64,000 nucleotides of DNA from assembly GCF_017591435.1 (NCBI RefSeq), contig NC_059294.1:11639104-11703103 (forward strand), read 5' to 3'. Source of the DNA: Portunus trituberculatus. Its lineage: Eukaryota; Arthropoda; Malacostraca; Decapoda; Portunidae. The position numbers and the translations under genes were made by a program. Under the pieces are notes generated by a model. The model saw only the letters and a list, made by a program, of their open reading frames with translations. It was not told the DNA's origin and did no database searches. This document shows positions 45,975 to 58,451 of the stretch, in pieces; positions within the stretch are counted from its first letter, which is position 1, and each line of letters begins with the position of its first letter.

Positions 45975-46789
45975 ACTGCTTCTCTTGTTTATGAATAACT
46001 TCCTTCCTCTTGCCTTCACCGTTTAGTTCTTCGCACCATTAATTTCGCCATTTAACGTTCACCGCCTCGTCGTCTTTAAGTTCCTTTCCTCATAATTTTC
46101 AGATTTTAATCATGCACGATTTTCACTTCCCTCTCCTCCTCCTCCTCCATCATGTGACGCCCATTTCCTCTTCTCCTCCCTCATGCTTCTACTCTTCCTC
46201 ATGCATTCACTACTTCTCTCTCTTCCTCTTCCATCATGCCCTGTCTCTTCCTCTTGCGCATCTCGTGTGTTTCATCCTCGCCCTCTTTTGTTTCATGCAC
46301 TTCCTGTCTGGTGGCCTGAGTGATACACATGTAAACAATCACTTGGCAGAGTAAACAGAATGCAATCGTATTTCTGTCCCCCAGCGAGAGACCTCAGACA
46401 CTGGTAGGCGAGGACACTGAGCTTAGCAAGGGAAGTGCGGGGAAGGGGGTAAGTGTCCCGCTGGTCTGGGCAACACTCCTAGCTCCATCTGGTGGTCATC
46501 GTTTATTACAGTCCCTTACGATGGGTGCACCGCTGCGCCTGACTAATGGGTAATGGGGCTTCTGTCTTGTCTTAAGATATAAACACAAAGTAATGGGCAG
46601 GCCGTGACTCTAGCCTCGCCGCGATCAAGAAAGTGCGGAGAATTGCTCTCGTGGAGGCTCTTGTAGGAGGAGGAGAAGGAGGAGGAAGAGAAGTAGCAGC
46701 CGCAGGGAAGGCAGAACGAAGTATGAGAAAAAATATACGAAGTATTTTACCGAGTCGATACTTTCTTTTATTGACTTGAAGTTGTTTTG

Positions 46790-46792
<3 letters not shown>
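45975..46792. other. Unique sequence, no gene recognised
   Basis: C/T-rich to 46300. A CTCF-like core CCACCAGATGGAGC lies on the minus strand at 46482-46495. GGAGGAGAAGG-type purines occupy 46664-46693. Confidence 0.45.

Positions 46793-46849
<57 letters not shown>
46793..46849. repeat. (GT)n microsatellite
   Basis: Perfect GT array of about 28 copies. Confidence 0.97.
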
Positions 46850-46850
<1 letters not shown>

Positions 46851-47070
46851 CGTCTTGGGGTTAAGGAAATGGATCGATGAATGCGTGGCGCAGTAACTCT
46901 ATCCTCACTCGGGACAATCTACAACAGTGAGGTGAGTGCGAGGGAAGCAGGCAGGTGTTGGAGGTTTGCTTAATGAGAATGGATGAGCTGGTGACCATGA
47001 TTCGTCCGTCCCTGCTCTGCCCTGGACCTATCCGTTAAACCTTAAAATTTGCCAGGTGTTAGAAGTTGAC

Positions 47071-47108
<38 letters not shown>

Positions 47109-47384
47109 GAAGGAGAGTTGAGATCCTTGCGCTCCTCTTCATGCTGGCACCAGAGATTGGCTTCCAGTGAGTCAGCAACAAGTTTAAGTGAGAAAGGTTG
47201 TCTCCTCCTCCTCCTCCTCCTCCTCTTCCTCTTCGTGCGTCTTCTCAAATATTTACGTTGGTAGATGATGGAATTTAGGGATGAAAAAGAAAATAAATGT
47301 ACACAAAAAGTAAGTAAGGAAGGAAGGAAGGACGAGTGCATGATAAAGCTGGCAAGAGGGCGGGGAAGGAGAGGCGGCTGAACG
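46850..47384. other. Unique sequence with short (GT)n and (CTC)n
   Basis: GT repeats at 47072-47103 and CTC/CTT repeats at about 47201-47232. No gene recognised. Confidence 0.55.
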
Positions 47385-47530
47385 TGAAGGAATGGGGAGG
47401 TGAGGATGAAGAGGGAATAGGGAGGTGAGGGTGGAGAGAAGATGGGGAATTAAGACTAGAGGGGGGTGAGGAATCAAGGGTGTAAGGGGGTGGGGAATCG
47501 AGGGTTGGGGATTTGAAGCTTGAGAGGGAA
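47385..47530. repeat. Degenerate G-rich minisatellite
   Basis: Recurring GGGAGGTGAGGATG, GGGAATAGGGAGGTGAGG and GGGGTGAGGAATCAAGGG-like words every 25 to 30 bp, strongly diverged. The proline-rich minus frames across it follow from this bias. Confidence 0.6.
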
Positions 47531-47622
47531 TGGCTGTGTGACGGAGAGTACGAGTGTCCAGTGGTCTGACGAGGTGGTGTCCCACAGGGTGGCTCTTGCC
47601 CAGCTTTGACCCCTCCACTCAC

Positions 47623-47624
<2 letters not shown>

Positions 47625-47685
<61 letters not shown>

Positions 47686-47779
47686 AGGGAGGGAGGAAGA
47701 GAGATAGGGAGGGAGGGAGGAAGAAAGAGAGAGAGGGAGGGAGGGATAGAGGGAGGAAGGCAGGGAGGAAGGGAGAGAG
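47625..47779. repeat. (AG)n-(GGGA)n compound repeat
   Basis: AG repeats to 47679, then GGGA/GGAA tetranucleotides with decay to about 47779. Confidence 0.94.
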
Positions 47780-48027
47780 GAAAGAAGGAGTAACTGAGAG
47801 GAGAAGTTAGAGAATGCGTATTAAAGAAAATTATCTACTTATTCATTTATTTTTACTTAATGTAATTGTGTGTATGGGTGTGTAAGTGTGTGTGTGTGTC
47901 TGTTTGTATGTTTGAAAGTATGAATGTATGCGTGTATGAATTCATCTGTTTCTCATATTTCTCTTTATTTATTTGTCTGATTTACATCCTATGTTTATTT
48001 AAACATATTTATGATATATATGTTAAC

Positions 48028-48028
<1 letters not shown>
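47780..48028. other. Unique AT-rich sequence
   Basis: Contains imperfect GTGTAAGTGTGTG and GTATGTTTGAAAGTATG words at 47869-47935. No gene seen. Confidence 0.5.
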
Positions 48029-48079
<51 letters not shown>

Positions 48080-48112
48080 AAGAGAAGAGAAGAGAAGAGA
48101 AGAGAAGAGAAA
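48029..48112. repeat. (AG)n-(AGAGA)n compound repeat
   Basis: AG repeats to about 48074, then eight AGAGA pentamers to about 48112. Confidence 0.95.
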
Positions 48113-48742
48113 GAGAAATAGAGAGACAGGTACTTTTTCACTCCCTTCCACTAAAATTCTCGCTCGTATCTCACGTGTAATTTGTAGGGCAGTAGTGACC
48201 TGCTTAGCACCTGTGGCAGTAGGGGGCGAGGGGCGGGTCAGTGCTGTGTACTAAGGAACAGTTGTGCTGAAGTAGTGACACTGATGGCGGGGTGCGGGGA
48301 CTACCTCGTGAGTATGTGTCAGGCGCCAGAACTGTTGCCTCACTCCAGCTCCTCCAGCAGCAGCGGCGGCGGCTCCCTCACTCACTATCGGCAACATCGG
48401 AGCTCCTGGCAGCCGCCGCGTCGTGACCGCCACCTCCGCTGCCACCTCTACCAACACCGCCACTTACATCATTACTCCCCAGCCACCCGCCCCGCTACAC
48501 TGCCCACTGCCATCACTACCTGCTACTTTTTTCACTGACCAACGTTCTCCTCCCCCTCCTCCTCCTCCTCCATCAAGAGCAGGCCACCCTCACCCCTCAT
48601 GTGAAAGCCAATGTCACCCGTTGTAGTAGTAGTTGTTGTTGATGTTATACATATTGGTGATAGTGGTGGTGGTGGTGTTGCTGCCTCGATTATTCGTGCT
48701 GGTGGTGCTGCTGTTTTTATTGCATGCACCTCCCTTGCCACA
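48113..48742. other. Unique sequence, no gene recognised
   Basis: GC-rich, with CCACCTCC-type bias. A CTCF-like GGCAGTAGGGGGCGAG lies at 48215-48230 on the plus strand. Short GTT/GGT repeats lie at 48623-48676. Confidence 0.45.
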
Positions 48743-48860
48743 TCCTCCTCCTCCTCCTCCTCCTCCTCCTACTCCTCCTCCTCCTCCTCCTCCTCCTCCT
48801 CCTCCTCCTCCTCCTCCTCCTCCTCCTCCTCCTCCTCCTCCTCCTCCTCCTCCTCCTCCT
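48743..48860. repeat. (CTC)n microsatellite
   Basis: CTC array of about 39 copies with one TACTCC interruption near 48769. Confidence 0.97.
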
Positions 48861-48960
48861 TTTCCTCCTCGTCATTATTTTTACATCATCTCCGCTTACT
48901 CTTGCCTTATTCATATACAGATGCAAGTAATATGAAACCTTTTACCAGAGAGGGCCTTTA

Positions 48961-49075
48961 TCACCACCACCACCACCACCACCACCACCACCACCACCAT
49001 CTCCACCGCCGCCGCTGCCACCGCCACCGCCGCCGCCGTCACAGCCGCCGCCTCCATTGCCGCCTCCTGCCCCAG
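48961..49075. repeat. (CAC)n grading into (CGC)n
   Basis: Perfect CAC repeats to about 48999, then CCACCGCCG variants to about 49075. More scattered CACCAT words continue to about 49410. Confidence 0.93.
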
Positions 49076-50401
49076 ATCCACGCAAGGTACTTCAAGATAA
49101 TTGATGCCTGAGAATCCAGTCTGAAGCTCCCTCGCCATTGTTATTCTGTTGGCCGCTCCGTCATCACCTTCATCACCAGCCCTGTCATCACCACGGCTAT
49201 CATAGTCATCGACGGCTTAGTTACTGCGTCACCACCATCGCCACCACCATCATCTTTATTACTCACACTGTCCATCACGCCAGCATCACCATCATCACTG
49301 CAGAATTACAACCGTGAATACTTTATCTCATCGTGTGTGTCGTCACCGCACTCCCAACACCGCCTGGATGTCTTCAGCAACACCACCACCACCATCACCA
49401 CCACCAGCCTCTCTTGGGAACACTCATCTGGGCGCCGCTGTGAAGCACTCATCGTCAGCACTACATCAGGCGTCTTAGTGCCATCATCACCGCTGTCAGT
49501 CGTCCCATTAGCACCACAACACCCTCATCACCTTCATTATCACCTCCGCCTGCACTAACGCCGGATATTCCTGGCCTCTTCTCTCTCTCCCCTCGCTCCT
49601 CTTCCTCCATTGATTCACACACTCAAATACCGTTGAGGAAACACACCGTAAACCACCTGATGACACCTGGAACAATAAATGCATTAGAGGGAAAAAGATA
49701 AATAAAAATCCCAACAGTTAGGTATGTGAGTGTAATAAAGACGTGTCAGGTATCTTAGCGAAAATATTTAGTGCAACATTTATGAACGAGTCCACAAGAG
49801 GAAGTATTAGATGTTAATGAGAATATAATAAGTATGCATGCGCTGGTTTATTGCCTCTTGGAACAGCTGAAATTACCCGGCGAGGGCGTGGGAAGCTTAG
49901 TTCTTTGTCTCCAGAGGCGTGGCGTCGTGCAGGGTTTCTTTCTGGGTTGGCTTTCAAACATTGTACTTTGCCTGTAGTAAAATATGTTAATGCTGATTGA
50001 TAGAGTCATAAAATACGCCCGGTAAAATATGACAGTGGAAGTACAAGAGAGGAGAACTAGAGAGGGAAGAGTCTACGTATACATTACAAGGGGATAAAAA
50101 CACATAACAGGTAGACAAAAAAGATAGAAAGGGAGCGTGTTGTCATGTCGGCAGCCCGTGTGACACTCTTTATACACAGGTGAGGTCGTTAGCACCCGGC
50201 CAGGTGTGAAACGACCCATTGTGAAAAAAGAGAACGAACTGAAAGTGGTGCGAGGGAAAAATCTATATGAGATGAAAAAAAAAAAAGAAGTGAGTGTTGG
50301 AGACGAGCGGTAACTGCTTCAGACACCTGGCGAGGCAAGAAAAATATGGACGCCAGCAAAATATGTGTCACGCCTTGTATTTATCGACTCGCTCTGAACC
50401 A

Positions 50402-50403
<2 letters not shown>
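49076..50403. other. Unique sequence, no gene recognised
   Basis: CATCACCACC-rich to 49550, then AT-richer. No recognisable frame. Confidence 0.5.

Positions 50404-50469
<66 letters not shown>
50404..50469. repeat. (AG)n microsatellite
   Basis: Perfect AG array of 33 copies. Confidence 0.97.
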
Positions 50470-50472
<3 letters not shown>

Positions 50473-50708
50473 GGGAGGGAGTGAAGGAAGCAGGGAAGGT
50501 TAGGGAGGGTGAGTGTTAAGTGGAAAGATGAGATGGAGAGAAAGAGAGCGGTGGAGAGGAAAGGTGAGGAATGATTGCACTTACTGGAAGAAGAAGCGTA
50601 ATTGTGAAGGTGTGTGATTCTTATATTAGTCTATATTTCATATTGACCTTCGCTGAAAAAAAAGAAGAAAAAAGCGTACGAAAGCAGGTCAGAAAATAAA
50701 TGTGTATA

Positions 50709-50711
<3 letters not shown>

Positions 50712-50773
<62 letters not shown>
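50712..50773. repeat. (AG)n microsatellite
   Basis: Perfect AG array of 31 copies. Confidence 0.97.
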
Positions 50774-50777
<4 letters not shown>

Positions 50778-52671
50778 GGAGTCCACATTGAGGTTAGGAT
50801 CTCCGGCTGGTGCAGAAACGATTCCTTGGAAAACTGAATGAAAGAAACTATACAAAAGGCTTCTGTAGTTGATTTCCTGCCGCTCAGAACGTCATCAGGT
50901 TCTCCTTCAGTATCACACAATTGCAGTAAAGGATTCTACATGTCTTTCAATATCGAGGTTCGTAAAAAGAAGTAATGTCTCCGGCTATCGTGTCATCAGT
51001 GTGTTGCCGCCGCTCTGCCACGCCTATGATGCCTTTACTATCGCGAGAAGTGGTGCTCCGCGGTGCTACACTTCACTTCCCATCCTGATACATAACACCA
51101 CAGGTCCGCTCTGTTTGTCCCCAGGCGGTGGTGGGTATTACTACTCTGTTTTATGTTTTATTTTATTTTTTTGCTCTAACTGATGCTTCCTTGCTTTCAT
51201 CTTTATTTTATTTGGTAGAGTAGACTTGTCGAAGCCAGGTAGTGCAGGCAGTCAGGGCAGGTGGGTCGTGTCCAGGGCAATGGTGCGTAATGCCTTCACG
51301 TTTGGTAATGGGTTTGCTGTGGTCTCGGTGGTGGTGCAGGACGCGACGGACCAGCCCAGAGGCGGGTGCGCAATCTGCTCGCGACAAGGGATATAATTCA
51401 GAACCTAAATACACTATTTATACCCATTATCATTTAGATTACCGTTGTTATATATATAAGCCACTCGTTTATCCCCCAAATAATCGGTGTTTATGTCACC
51501 CGACGCGCCGCGGACCCAAGAGTGGACTGCCGGACTGAATTAAGCGTGCTACTATTGCTCTGAATGTCCCCGCATTGGCTGTGGGTATCGAACCGGATCT
51601 TCAAACTGCATGGCGATGAATGCGACAGAAGCCCCGCCGCACCATCTCTCAGGGGGATTAAAGGCCTTGTAAGGTTGGTGGTCTGTCCGCCATTATGCTC
51701 TGGATTTTATATACAGTCAAATAAAAGGGATGATACTCAATTACCCAAGTTTTTCATGAGGTTATTAAGGGTGTGAGGTGACCAGGATGGGATGCGGGTG
51801 TCAGCGTAGGGAGAATTTCGGGTTTGGATTTTCGCCATCAGCCTTGTAAGGGGAGTTGAGAGTGGCGCTTTGTCTGCTACTTTCACGGAGTCTTCACCGG
51901 CAAGCAGCTAAGCCTTGGGTCCGTCCCGAGACGCAAGAAAGAGTAGTTACTAAGCTGGCTCGTCTGCGTCACCCAGGCACCTTCTGAGTCTTGTTTGCTA
52001 TCGCCACATCAACTCCTCGGCGTCTCGGCCACTACAGACCTGTTGTGTGTGTGTGTGTGTGTGTGTGTGAAGCATGCATGGACTCCTGGCCCTTTTACGT
52101 ATTCTAAGCAGCATTTTTTTCGCTTACATCTATATTATTTTGGCAGAAAGTACAAATCATGGTAGTGTTATAGCGTCTTCTTTTCATGGTTCATAGTACA
52201 TACTATATGCTCGGCTTTGGGTTTCGCTGCTCCGAGGCATTCTTGTTCCCTCCTCGCTGACCAGACTTGGCTTGGCTTGGCTTGGCTTGGCTTGGCTTGG
52301 TTGGGTTGGCACGCACGGAGAATAAAAAAGAGTGAGAAAAAAAAAAAACGTCTTCTGCATGCATACCTCCCTCACACGCGCCTTTGTGTACCTGCTTGCG
52401 TGTGCCTTAAAAGACTCTATTCAACATGATAGATATTTGAACCTTTCCGCGAAGTCAGTTAAGGACATTTTTCTTACAGGTATCTTCGACTTCTTGCATA
52501 AAACAAAGCCGATAGATTTTTTCTTTTCCTCTATTTCTTTTTACTTTCATCGCCAAACTGCTCGGAAATAAACACGAATAAATAAACCCACAGCAAAAAA
52601 AAAAAAAAAATTCTAAGATCCAAAAAGTAGTGAAAGAAACGAGGCGGAAGTAGAGATGCACACACGTACAA

Positions 52672-52675
<4 letters not shown>
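50774..52675. other. Unique sequence with a short (GT)n and a pentamer repeat
   Basis: No gene recognised. GT repeats lie at 52043-52069 and the CTTGG pentamer array at 52266-52300. Frames at 50869-51183 and 51242-51538 have no recognisable domain. Confidence 0.5.
52266..52300. repeat. (CTTGG)7 pentanucleotide repeat
   Basis: Seven perfect CTTGG units followed by two diverged ones. This is the only clean non-AG pentamer array in the window. Confidence 0.96.

Positions 52676-52721
<46 letters not shown>
52676..52721. repeat. (AG)n microsatellite
   Basis: Perfect AG array of 23 copies. Confidence 0.97.
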
Positions 52722-52724
<3 letters not shown>

Positions 52725-52765
52725 CGAGATTAATGAAGGAGCCAACACTGGTGACGGCTGGTGCT

Positions 52766-52815
52766 GGGGGAGGGGCTAAGGGGGCGGGGTGATGGGGTGA
52801 TGGGGTGATGGGGGC
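52766..52815 (+). other. G-quadruplex-prone tract with GATGGGGTG repeats
   Basis: Seven runs of four or five G with short loops, the right half made of GGGGTGAT-type units. Confidence 0.75.
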
Positions 52816-53854
52816 AGGACGGGTCAGGCTGCTGATTAATAGACGTTAATAGTGGCGTGATGGGCTTTAATCGCGAGGGGGAGGAAGAGTCGGGATCAGA
52901 TAGAGGGAGGACTGCGGGCTGGGAATCGGGGAGGCGCTGTTGGCGAAGGGATGAGAAGGAGATAAGAGAAAACACAGTACACAAAAACACTGGAGTAAAA
53001 GACAGTCAGACAGATGAAGACAGCAATACACGACAGCACGGCAGAAGACAACGAAAGGCTGTTAGAATGCAATAGTCATTAAATACTGTAAGAGGCAAGT
53101 ACTGTGCCTCTCCTCTTCGCTAAATAAATAATGGAAAGATTTGACAGTGATGACCCGCGGCCCTCAGGAGGAGACTCAGCCAAGGAACTGATAGAGAAGA
53201 ACGAAGAGAAGAAGAGGGAGAGGAGGATGAGAAGGACGAGGAAGAGGAGGACGTTTTTAGGGCGTCTGTATACCTTATTTAGTTCTGCGCAGCGTCTGGT
53301 TTGTGCGATGCTCCGATGTACTAAATTTCCCAACCTCACATAAACAAAACGAGACCCACAGTGCCCCTGGGGAACTCCGGAGCACCTCGTATTCCAGACC
53401 AAAAAATATTAACGAAAGAGGCTGCAGTTCCTCCTCCTCCTCCATGACTAGCAGCGTCCACCTCTGATCTTGCATTCCTTCAGCGAGTAACTAACTGTTG
53501 GAGCGAAGGATTACAAAAAAAGAAGATGAAAAAAAGGTAGAGAAAGAACGTTTTTGATGAGGTTTGCGTTCTCTCTCTCTCTCTCTCTCGATCCAGATTA
53601 GGCAACACTTTTGACTGTGTTCATGCATTCCAGGCGAGACCATCACATGCACTGCCAGTCGACTTTCGCAGCCTCACATCACCCTAATAACCTGTAATTC
53701 AGATGTTTTCCTATTGTAGTTGCAGCTGTAAATTCTCAAATCTTCATTCCTGCACTCTGGTGGAAAAAAAAAAAAACATCTTTGATTATGTTTCTCGAAG
53801 CTGCGGTGTGTCGGTCGGTGTCTCAGATTCGCTCACATCGCGCCTTCGAAGTTT

Positions 53855-53858
<4 letters not shown>
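52816..53858. other. Unique sequence, no gene recognised
   Basis: Includes a GAAGAAGAGG-type purine patch at 53200-53252 and a short TC array at 53572-53589. Frames here lack domains. Confidence 0.5.

Positions 53859-53911
<53 letters not shown>
53859..53911. repeat. (AG)n microsatellite
   Basis: Perfect AG array of about 26 copies. Confidence 0.97.
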
Positions 53912-53913
<2 letters not shown>

Positions 53914-54355
53914 TTGGTCAGGATTACTATTGGTCTTTTTACCTGCCTCGAGTATTATGTTACTTTTTAGGGATCAGTCCATAAGTTGCTCTCCATCTGG
54001 TAATCTGGTCCCGTTGAGTATTAATCTTTTTATTTACGGTGAAGGTGTAAAAATGTTATAGAGAAAAAAAAACATGCGTGAATAATTGAACTGAAGAGGA
54101 GTTGGAGGAGTTATAGAAGCAGGAGGAGGGAGAAAGGAGTAGGGAGGAGGAAGGAGGGAGGCAGGAGGAGGAGGAACTACAGCTTGAGAGTGGTGATGGG
54201 GTTAATAATATATTCCACAGTAGTAGTTGATGAGTTGCTGTGACTGAGGTGAGGGAATGCAGCACAGGAGGCTTTCCATTCGCAGACACCTTGCCTATCA
54301 CACGTCCCTGTTCATTTATATGTATCAGCCGAGAGCGATGCCAGAGCAAGTTGAA

Positions 54356-54358
<3 letters not shown>

Positions 54359-54425
<67 letters not shown>
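54359..54425. repeat. (GT)n flanking the LINE fragment, 3' side
   Basis: Perfect GT array of about 33 copies, reading as AC on the LINE sense strand and joined directly to its 3' end. Confidence 0.97.
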
Positions 54426-54427
<2 letters not shown>

Positions 54428-55787
54428 GTAATTTAAATAAGTAATCATTTATTGCTAGTACATAATTAACATATATACATTTATATCCAAATTATTATCA
54501 TAGTCCTAGCTAATGCCTGCCAAGCCGTGGCTCCTTAGCAGACATGTCTAAATAATGTGAACGGACGTTCAGTACTAGCTTAAATTAAATGGAATGGGAA
54601 ATAACCAAAAAAAAAAAAAAAAAATTACAAAATTACCTAAATGGACAAAAGCAAATTACAGTAGTATTTAGGAACTATTGTAGTGAGAAGGATAGATAAT
54701 ACTGTGAGAAGGATAGACAATAATTCATACTACCTTTCATTCTCACGAACAGTTTGTTTTATGTGTTTTTTAAATGAAGCAATATTTATTGTTTGTATAT
54801 ATGATTTGGTATGTGGAGATAGATTATTAAACAATTTAAGGCCAATACACAAAACGCTATTTTTGAAGAGAGATGTTCTAAATTGTGGACATACAAGATC
54901 AATATTATTCCTTCTTGTTTGATAATCATAATTTACCAGTTTGAATATTTTTTCTCCTGTATATTTGTATAACATTTTGTAGCTTAACAATAAGGTAAAA
55001 TTTTTGTGAATTAAATCAAATTTGAGAAGAATTTAAAACAGTAGAAGACGAATCATATTTTCTTAGAAAAAACATACATCGAAAAATTTTCTATTGAGCT
55101 GTAGCAATCTTAGTGATAAATGATGGCCATGTGCTGGCCCAAATGGCAACACAATAAATCAAGTGATGGTAACATAACGTGTAGTATATACTAATTAATG
55201 ACTCTATTGTTAGGTTATGTCTAATTTTTTATAATATTCCATTAAATTTTGAAATTTTAGAGCATACATCATCTATGTGATATTTTCAATTTACATGTTC
55301 ATCAATCCAAACACCGAGGAATTTAGTGTGGCTCACCCGATTTAGAGTTTCACCTCTCAGGAGCAATGGTGGAAAAGATTTTTTCTGCGATCTGTTTTGA
55401 AATAAAATGTAGTGAGTTTTTGAAATGTTTAGCTTTAATTGATTAGCTTCTAACCACTGATAGATTGCCAACAGCTCTGCCTCTGCGTTTCTATGTAGTG
55501 AATCAATGTTATCATCAGAAAGTAATAAATTTGTGTCATCTGCATATATAGTGAATTTGAATTTTGAGCTTGCATTTACAATATCATTGATGTAAATTAG
55601 AAAAAGAATGGGTCCTAATATAGAGCCTTGTGGAACGCCTTTATATATGAACTTGAAATCTGAGGAGGAACTGTTACAATAAACTGACTGCGACCTATTA
55701 GAAAGATAACTATTGAATAATTGAAACGGGATTCCTCTAATACTTATGTTTTGTAATTTACCTTGTAATATTGTGTGATTTAAAGAA

Positions 55788-55790
<3 letters not shown>
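54426..55790 (-). pseudogene. 5'-truncated non-LTR retrotransposon, reverse transcriptase remnant
   Basis: Minus-strand remnant of a LINE, whose reverse transcriptase copies its own RNA at a nicked target. From 55789 to 55289 one frame is open for 167 codons. It opens just inside the palm domain with DSLNHTILQGKL, followed by a SYLSNRSQ motif, GVPQGSILGP (GVPQGS at 55622-55639), the catalytic YADD (55535-55546) and ANQLKLNISKT. A TGA at 55286-55288 stands where a WK-HI pattern would be expected, and a TAA follows about 57 bp later. The homologous sequence continues past both stops, so the gene is broken. A shifted frame at 54990-54730 carries the C-terminal R-LFKNSV--IG-KLFNNL pattern usual after the RT domain. 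An AT-rich 3' UTR with an internal T18 (minus strand) ends at 54426. The endonuclease half is missing. The clade is Jockey/CR1-like by eye, not resolved. GT repeats border both ends. Confidence 0.9.

Positions 55791-55821
<31 letters not shown>
55791..55821. repeat. (GT)n flanking the LINE fragment, 5' side
   Basis: About 15 GT copies joined directly to the truncated 5' end of the element. Confidence 0.96.
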
Positions 55822-55822
<1 letters not shown>

Positions 55823-58104
55823 GAAACAGAAGGTGGAAAAGGTGCTAACAGTTCATGGATCAAAGACAAGGTTTAATTCAGAAACAAAGAACCGTGAAGA
55901 CCAAAACTGCATTGTACATGTTTCTACTTCCCTCTCCAGCGGCACGGCTTCCTAAAACAGAAGTCCTTTCGGCGAAGACAAGCCGCCCATCAGGTGCAAT
56001 TGATGTGCGTCTTGCGGTCCGCTCTCTCGATGCTATCTTTGAGGAGTCGAGGCTCGGAGGGTCGATAGCGGGTGTTGTGACCTGCCTTTGACCTCGATGC
56101 TCTCGCTTAACATCCGATTTCCGGTGATTTGCAAGCTCTCTGAGGCTTCCGGTCTTGTAGCAAAAGAAACGAGGCGCATTCAGCTTCTGTGATTGCGTCT
56201 CGTCATCAGTGTTTACCTGCAGCAATCATTCTTGACATCATTACCGCCATCACCGCCATCATCTCCAGAAAACTGAAAGTGCGGAAGAAAAGAGATTTTG
56301 CAAAGGGAAAGGAAAATGATGACACAGATGCTGGTGGGGACTCTTCGGAATGTTACGCAGTGCATCTCTGATAAGTAAGTCCATGGTTCGTGAAGGTAAA
56401 GTCGCCATATACAAGAGGATGATCTCTCTCAGCAGCGCTTTGAGATTAACCCGAGCTGACCCCTGCCACCTCCGAACCATTGTGAATCTCCCGCCTGAAG
56501 GCCTGGACTGACAGTATAGTGAAGGAGAGCGGTGAGACTGGCGCTGGGGAGAGAGAAAAAACGAATCGGAAATTAATTCTTTGTAATGAAATGGAAAGGA
56601 AAAAGGTCCTGCATCAGTGAGCGGATCTGGCAGCGACGGTTGATTGACACGCGGAGATGGGCAGACAATACTGGCTGGCAGGCAGGAGGGGCGCGTCTCC
56701 TCTCCCTTAGGGTGTGGCGAGGAAGGATCTGGGGACGTTACTGGGACCGTTGGGTGAACAGTCGCCGAAGAAGTGCCGTTGGCGTGTTGCAGCAAACATG
56801 GAGACTGAACATTTCAGCAAACACAACCAGCAATTCGTTGGAAAAGTTATTCTTACACAACAAGAACCATCATGACGGTTTGTTTTTGTTGTTGGATGTT
56901 ACGTGACCTCACATATTCTTCACCTAAGGTATTATCACGCCTGAAATATTAATCTTAGTCCGCAGAACATTGTAGTCATGGAAAACTCAATTAAACCAGA
57001 TTGTTGACATGAACTCCAATGGTAAACATGATGAAGGCCAGATGTTCTCCCACTGTTTTCATTTTATGTTAAAGGAAGCTTCAAAGAGCAATGACTTCAT
57101 GAACGAGGCGCCTTTCTCTCACACCCAACAGTTACACCAAGTTACACCAAGTGACATCGCCCTGGCTTGGCTGTATACATATGGAACCTGTCTGTATTTT
57201 CACTCACTTTGCGGAGTCTAGACAAGGGAAACAATGGCCTGAGTAAAGATCCCTTCGCGCACTGTTTCTTCTCACCATATTGAAGTTGAAAGTCTTAAGA
57301 GGAGGAGGAACAGAAGCGAAAGAAACGAACACGGGTCAAGTGAGTGGCCAATGTAAACAATACCTACGAAGAGGCGTTTTTTTTTCCCACTGAGTAGTCA
57401 ACGAGTTAAGTCAGCTGTCGGACCCACTCTTCTACCCTCCTTCTGTGATCATTCCAGGAACCAATTTCTCGCCAGAACTGTTGAAACCCCGATCTGTATA
57501 TACCTTCCCCCGGCTGACCCCTAGTGGTAGTACAGGGATATTCGTGCGTGGAGGAGACGATGTAGCATTTCTTCATAGAGTGGTTGAGGTTAAGCATTAT
57601 TTTGTAGTCATCTGGTTTTACTGGTTCTCAGACTTATCGACTTAAATTATACCCTGATATGTACGTGAATGGAGGCGAGTGAAGGTCTGACTGTGGGCGT
57701 AGAAAAAAGAAAAGAAATACAGAAATTGTTCAGCAAATAGTATACCACAATGCCTGTATGTTAATTGAGTTCAGCGGGTGACTCCATCTTCCTCTTCTCA
57801 GGCTATTCAAGTCTCGGAAGGGAGAGGAACTAAAGGCATTTTATTATATAGAGTTTACTGGCGCGGCGCGGGTCGGGGGAGGGGAAGAAGGGTAAGGGGA
57901 GGAAGGAATAAAGATGTCGGATAACTCTTGCATTAGCGAACTGAACGGAAGAGTGTTGAAAGGTAAATTCCTGTTTATGCAAACAACCCCTCGTACATTT
58001 TCTGTGGAATGTGGGACTGCGGCTGGAATGAAGGAGAGCCTGAGTGAATGCGAGGTAGTAAGGAGAGAGGAGGGACGGAGGGAGGGAAGGAGAAAGAGAG
58101 AAGA
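55822..58104. other. Unique sequence, no gene recognised
   Basis: Short frames on both strands (for example 55878-56225 minus, 56259-56795 minus, 56586-56906 plus) have no recognisable domain. A CTCF-like CCACTAGGGGTCA lies on the minus strand at 57515-57527. A G-run cluster lies at about 57869-57902. Confidence 0.45.
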
Positions 58105-58380
58105 GAGTGGGGGAGTGAACAAACGAGGATCAAGTAAATGATTAAAGAGTAAGTAAATGAGAAGTAAATTAGTGAGTGAAGTGAGTGAGTTAATTGATTA
58201 AGGAGTGAGTAAATGGGAAGTAAAGAAGAGTAGGGTAATGTGTGAGTGAATAATTGAATTTGTACGTGAAGAAGTGAGCGAGGAAGTGAGGAAACGAGTG
58301 AGTGAGTAAGAGATACCAATTGATTGAGGTGAAAAGGTTGAGGGCAAAGAGTGGGTGACAGAGCAATGGAGTGAGTGAGT

Positions 58381-58383
<3 letters not shown>
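58105..58383. repeat. Degenerate GAGTGAGT / AAGTAAAT repeat
   Basis: Imperfect tetra- to octanucleotide words (GTGAGTGA, AAGTAAAT, GATTAA) recur across 280 bp, leading into a clean GAGT run and then the AG array. Confidence 0.75.

Positions 58384-58448
<65 letters not shown>
58384..58448. repeat. (AG)n microsatellite
   Basis: Perfect AG array of 32 copies. Confidence 0.97.

Positions 58449-58451
<3 letters not shown>

Noticed and set aside
52266..52300. Telomere-type pentamer repeat
   Set aside because: The unit is CTTGG, not the arthropod TTAGG; the array is short and interstitial.
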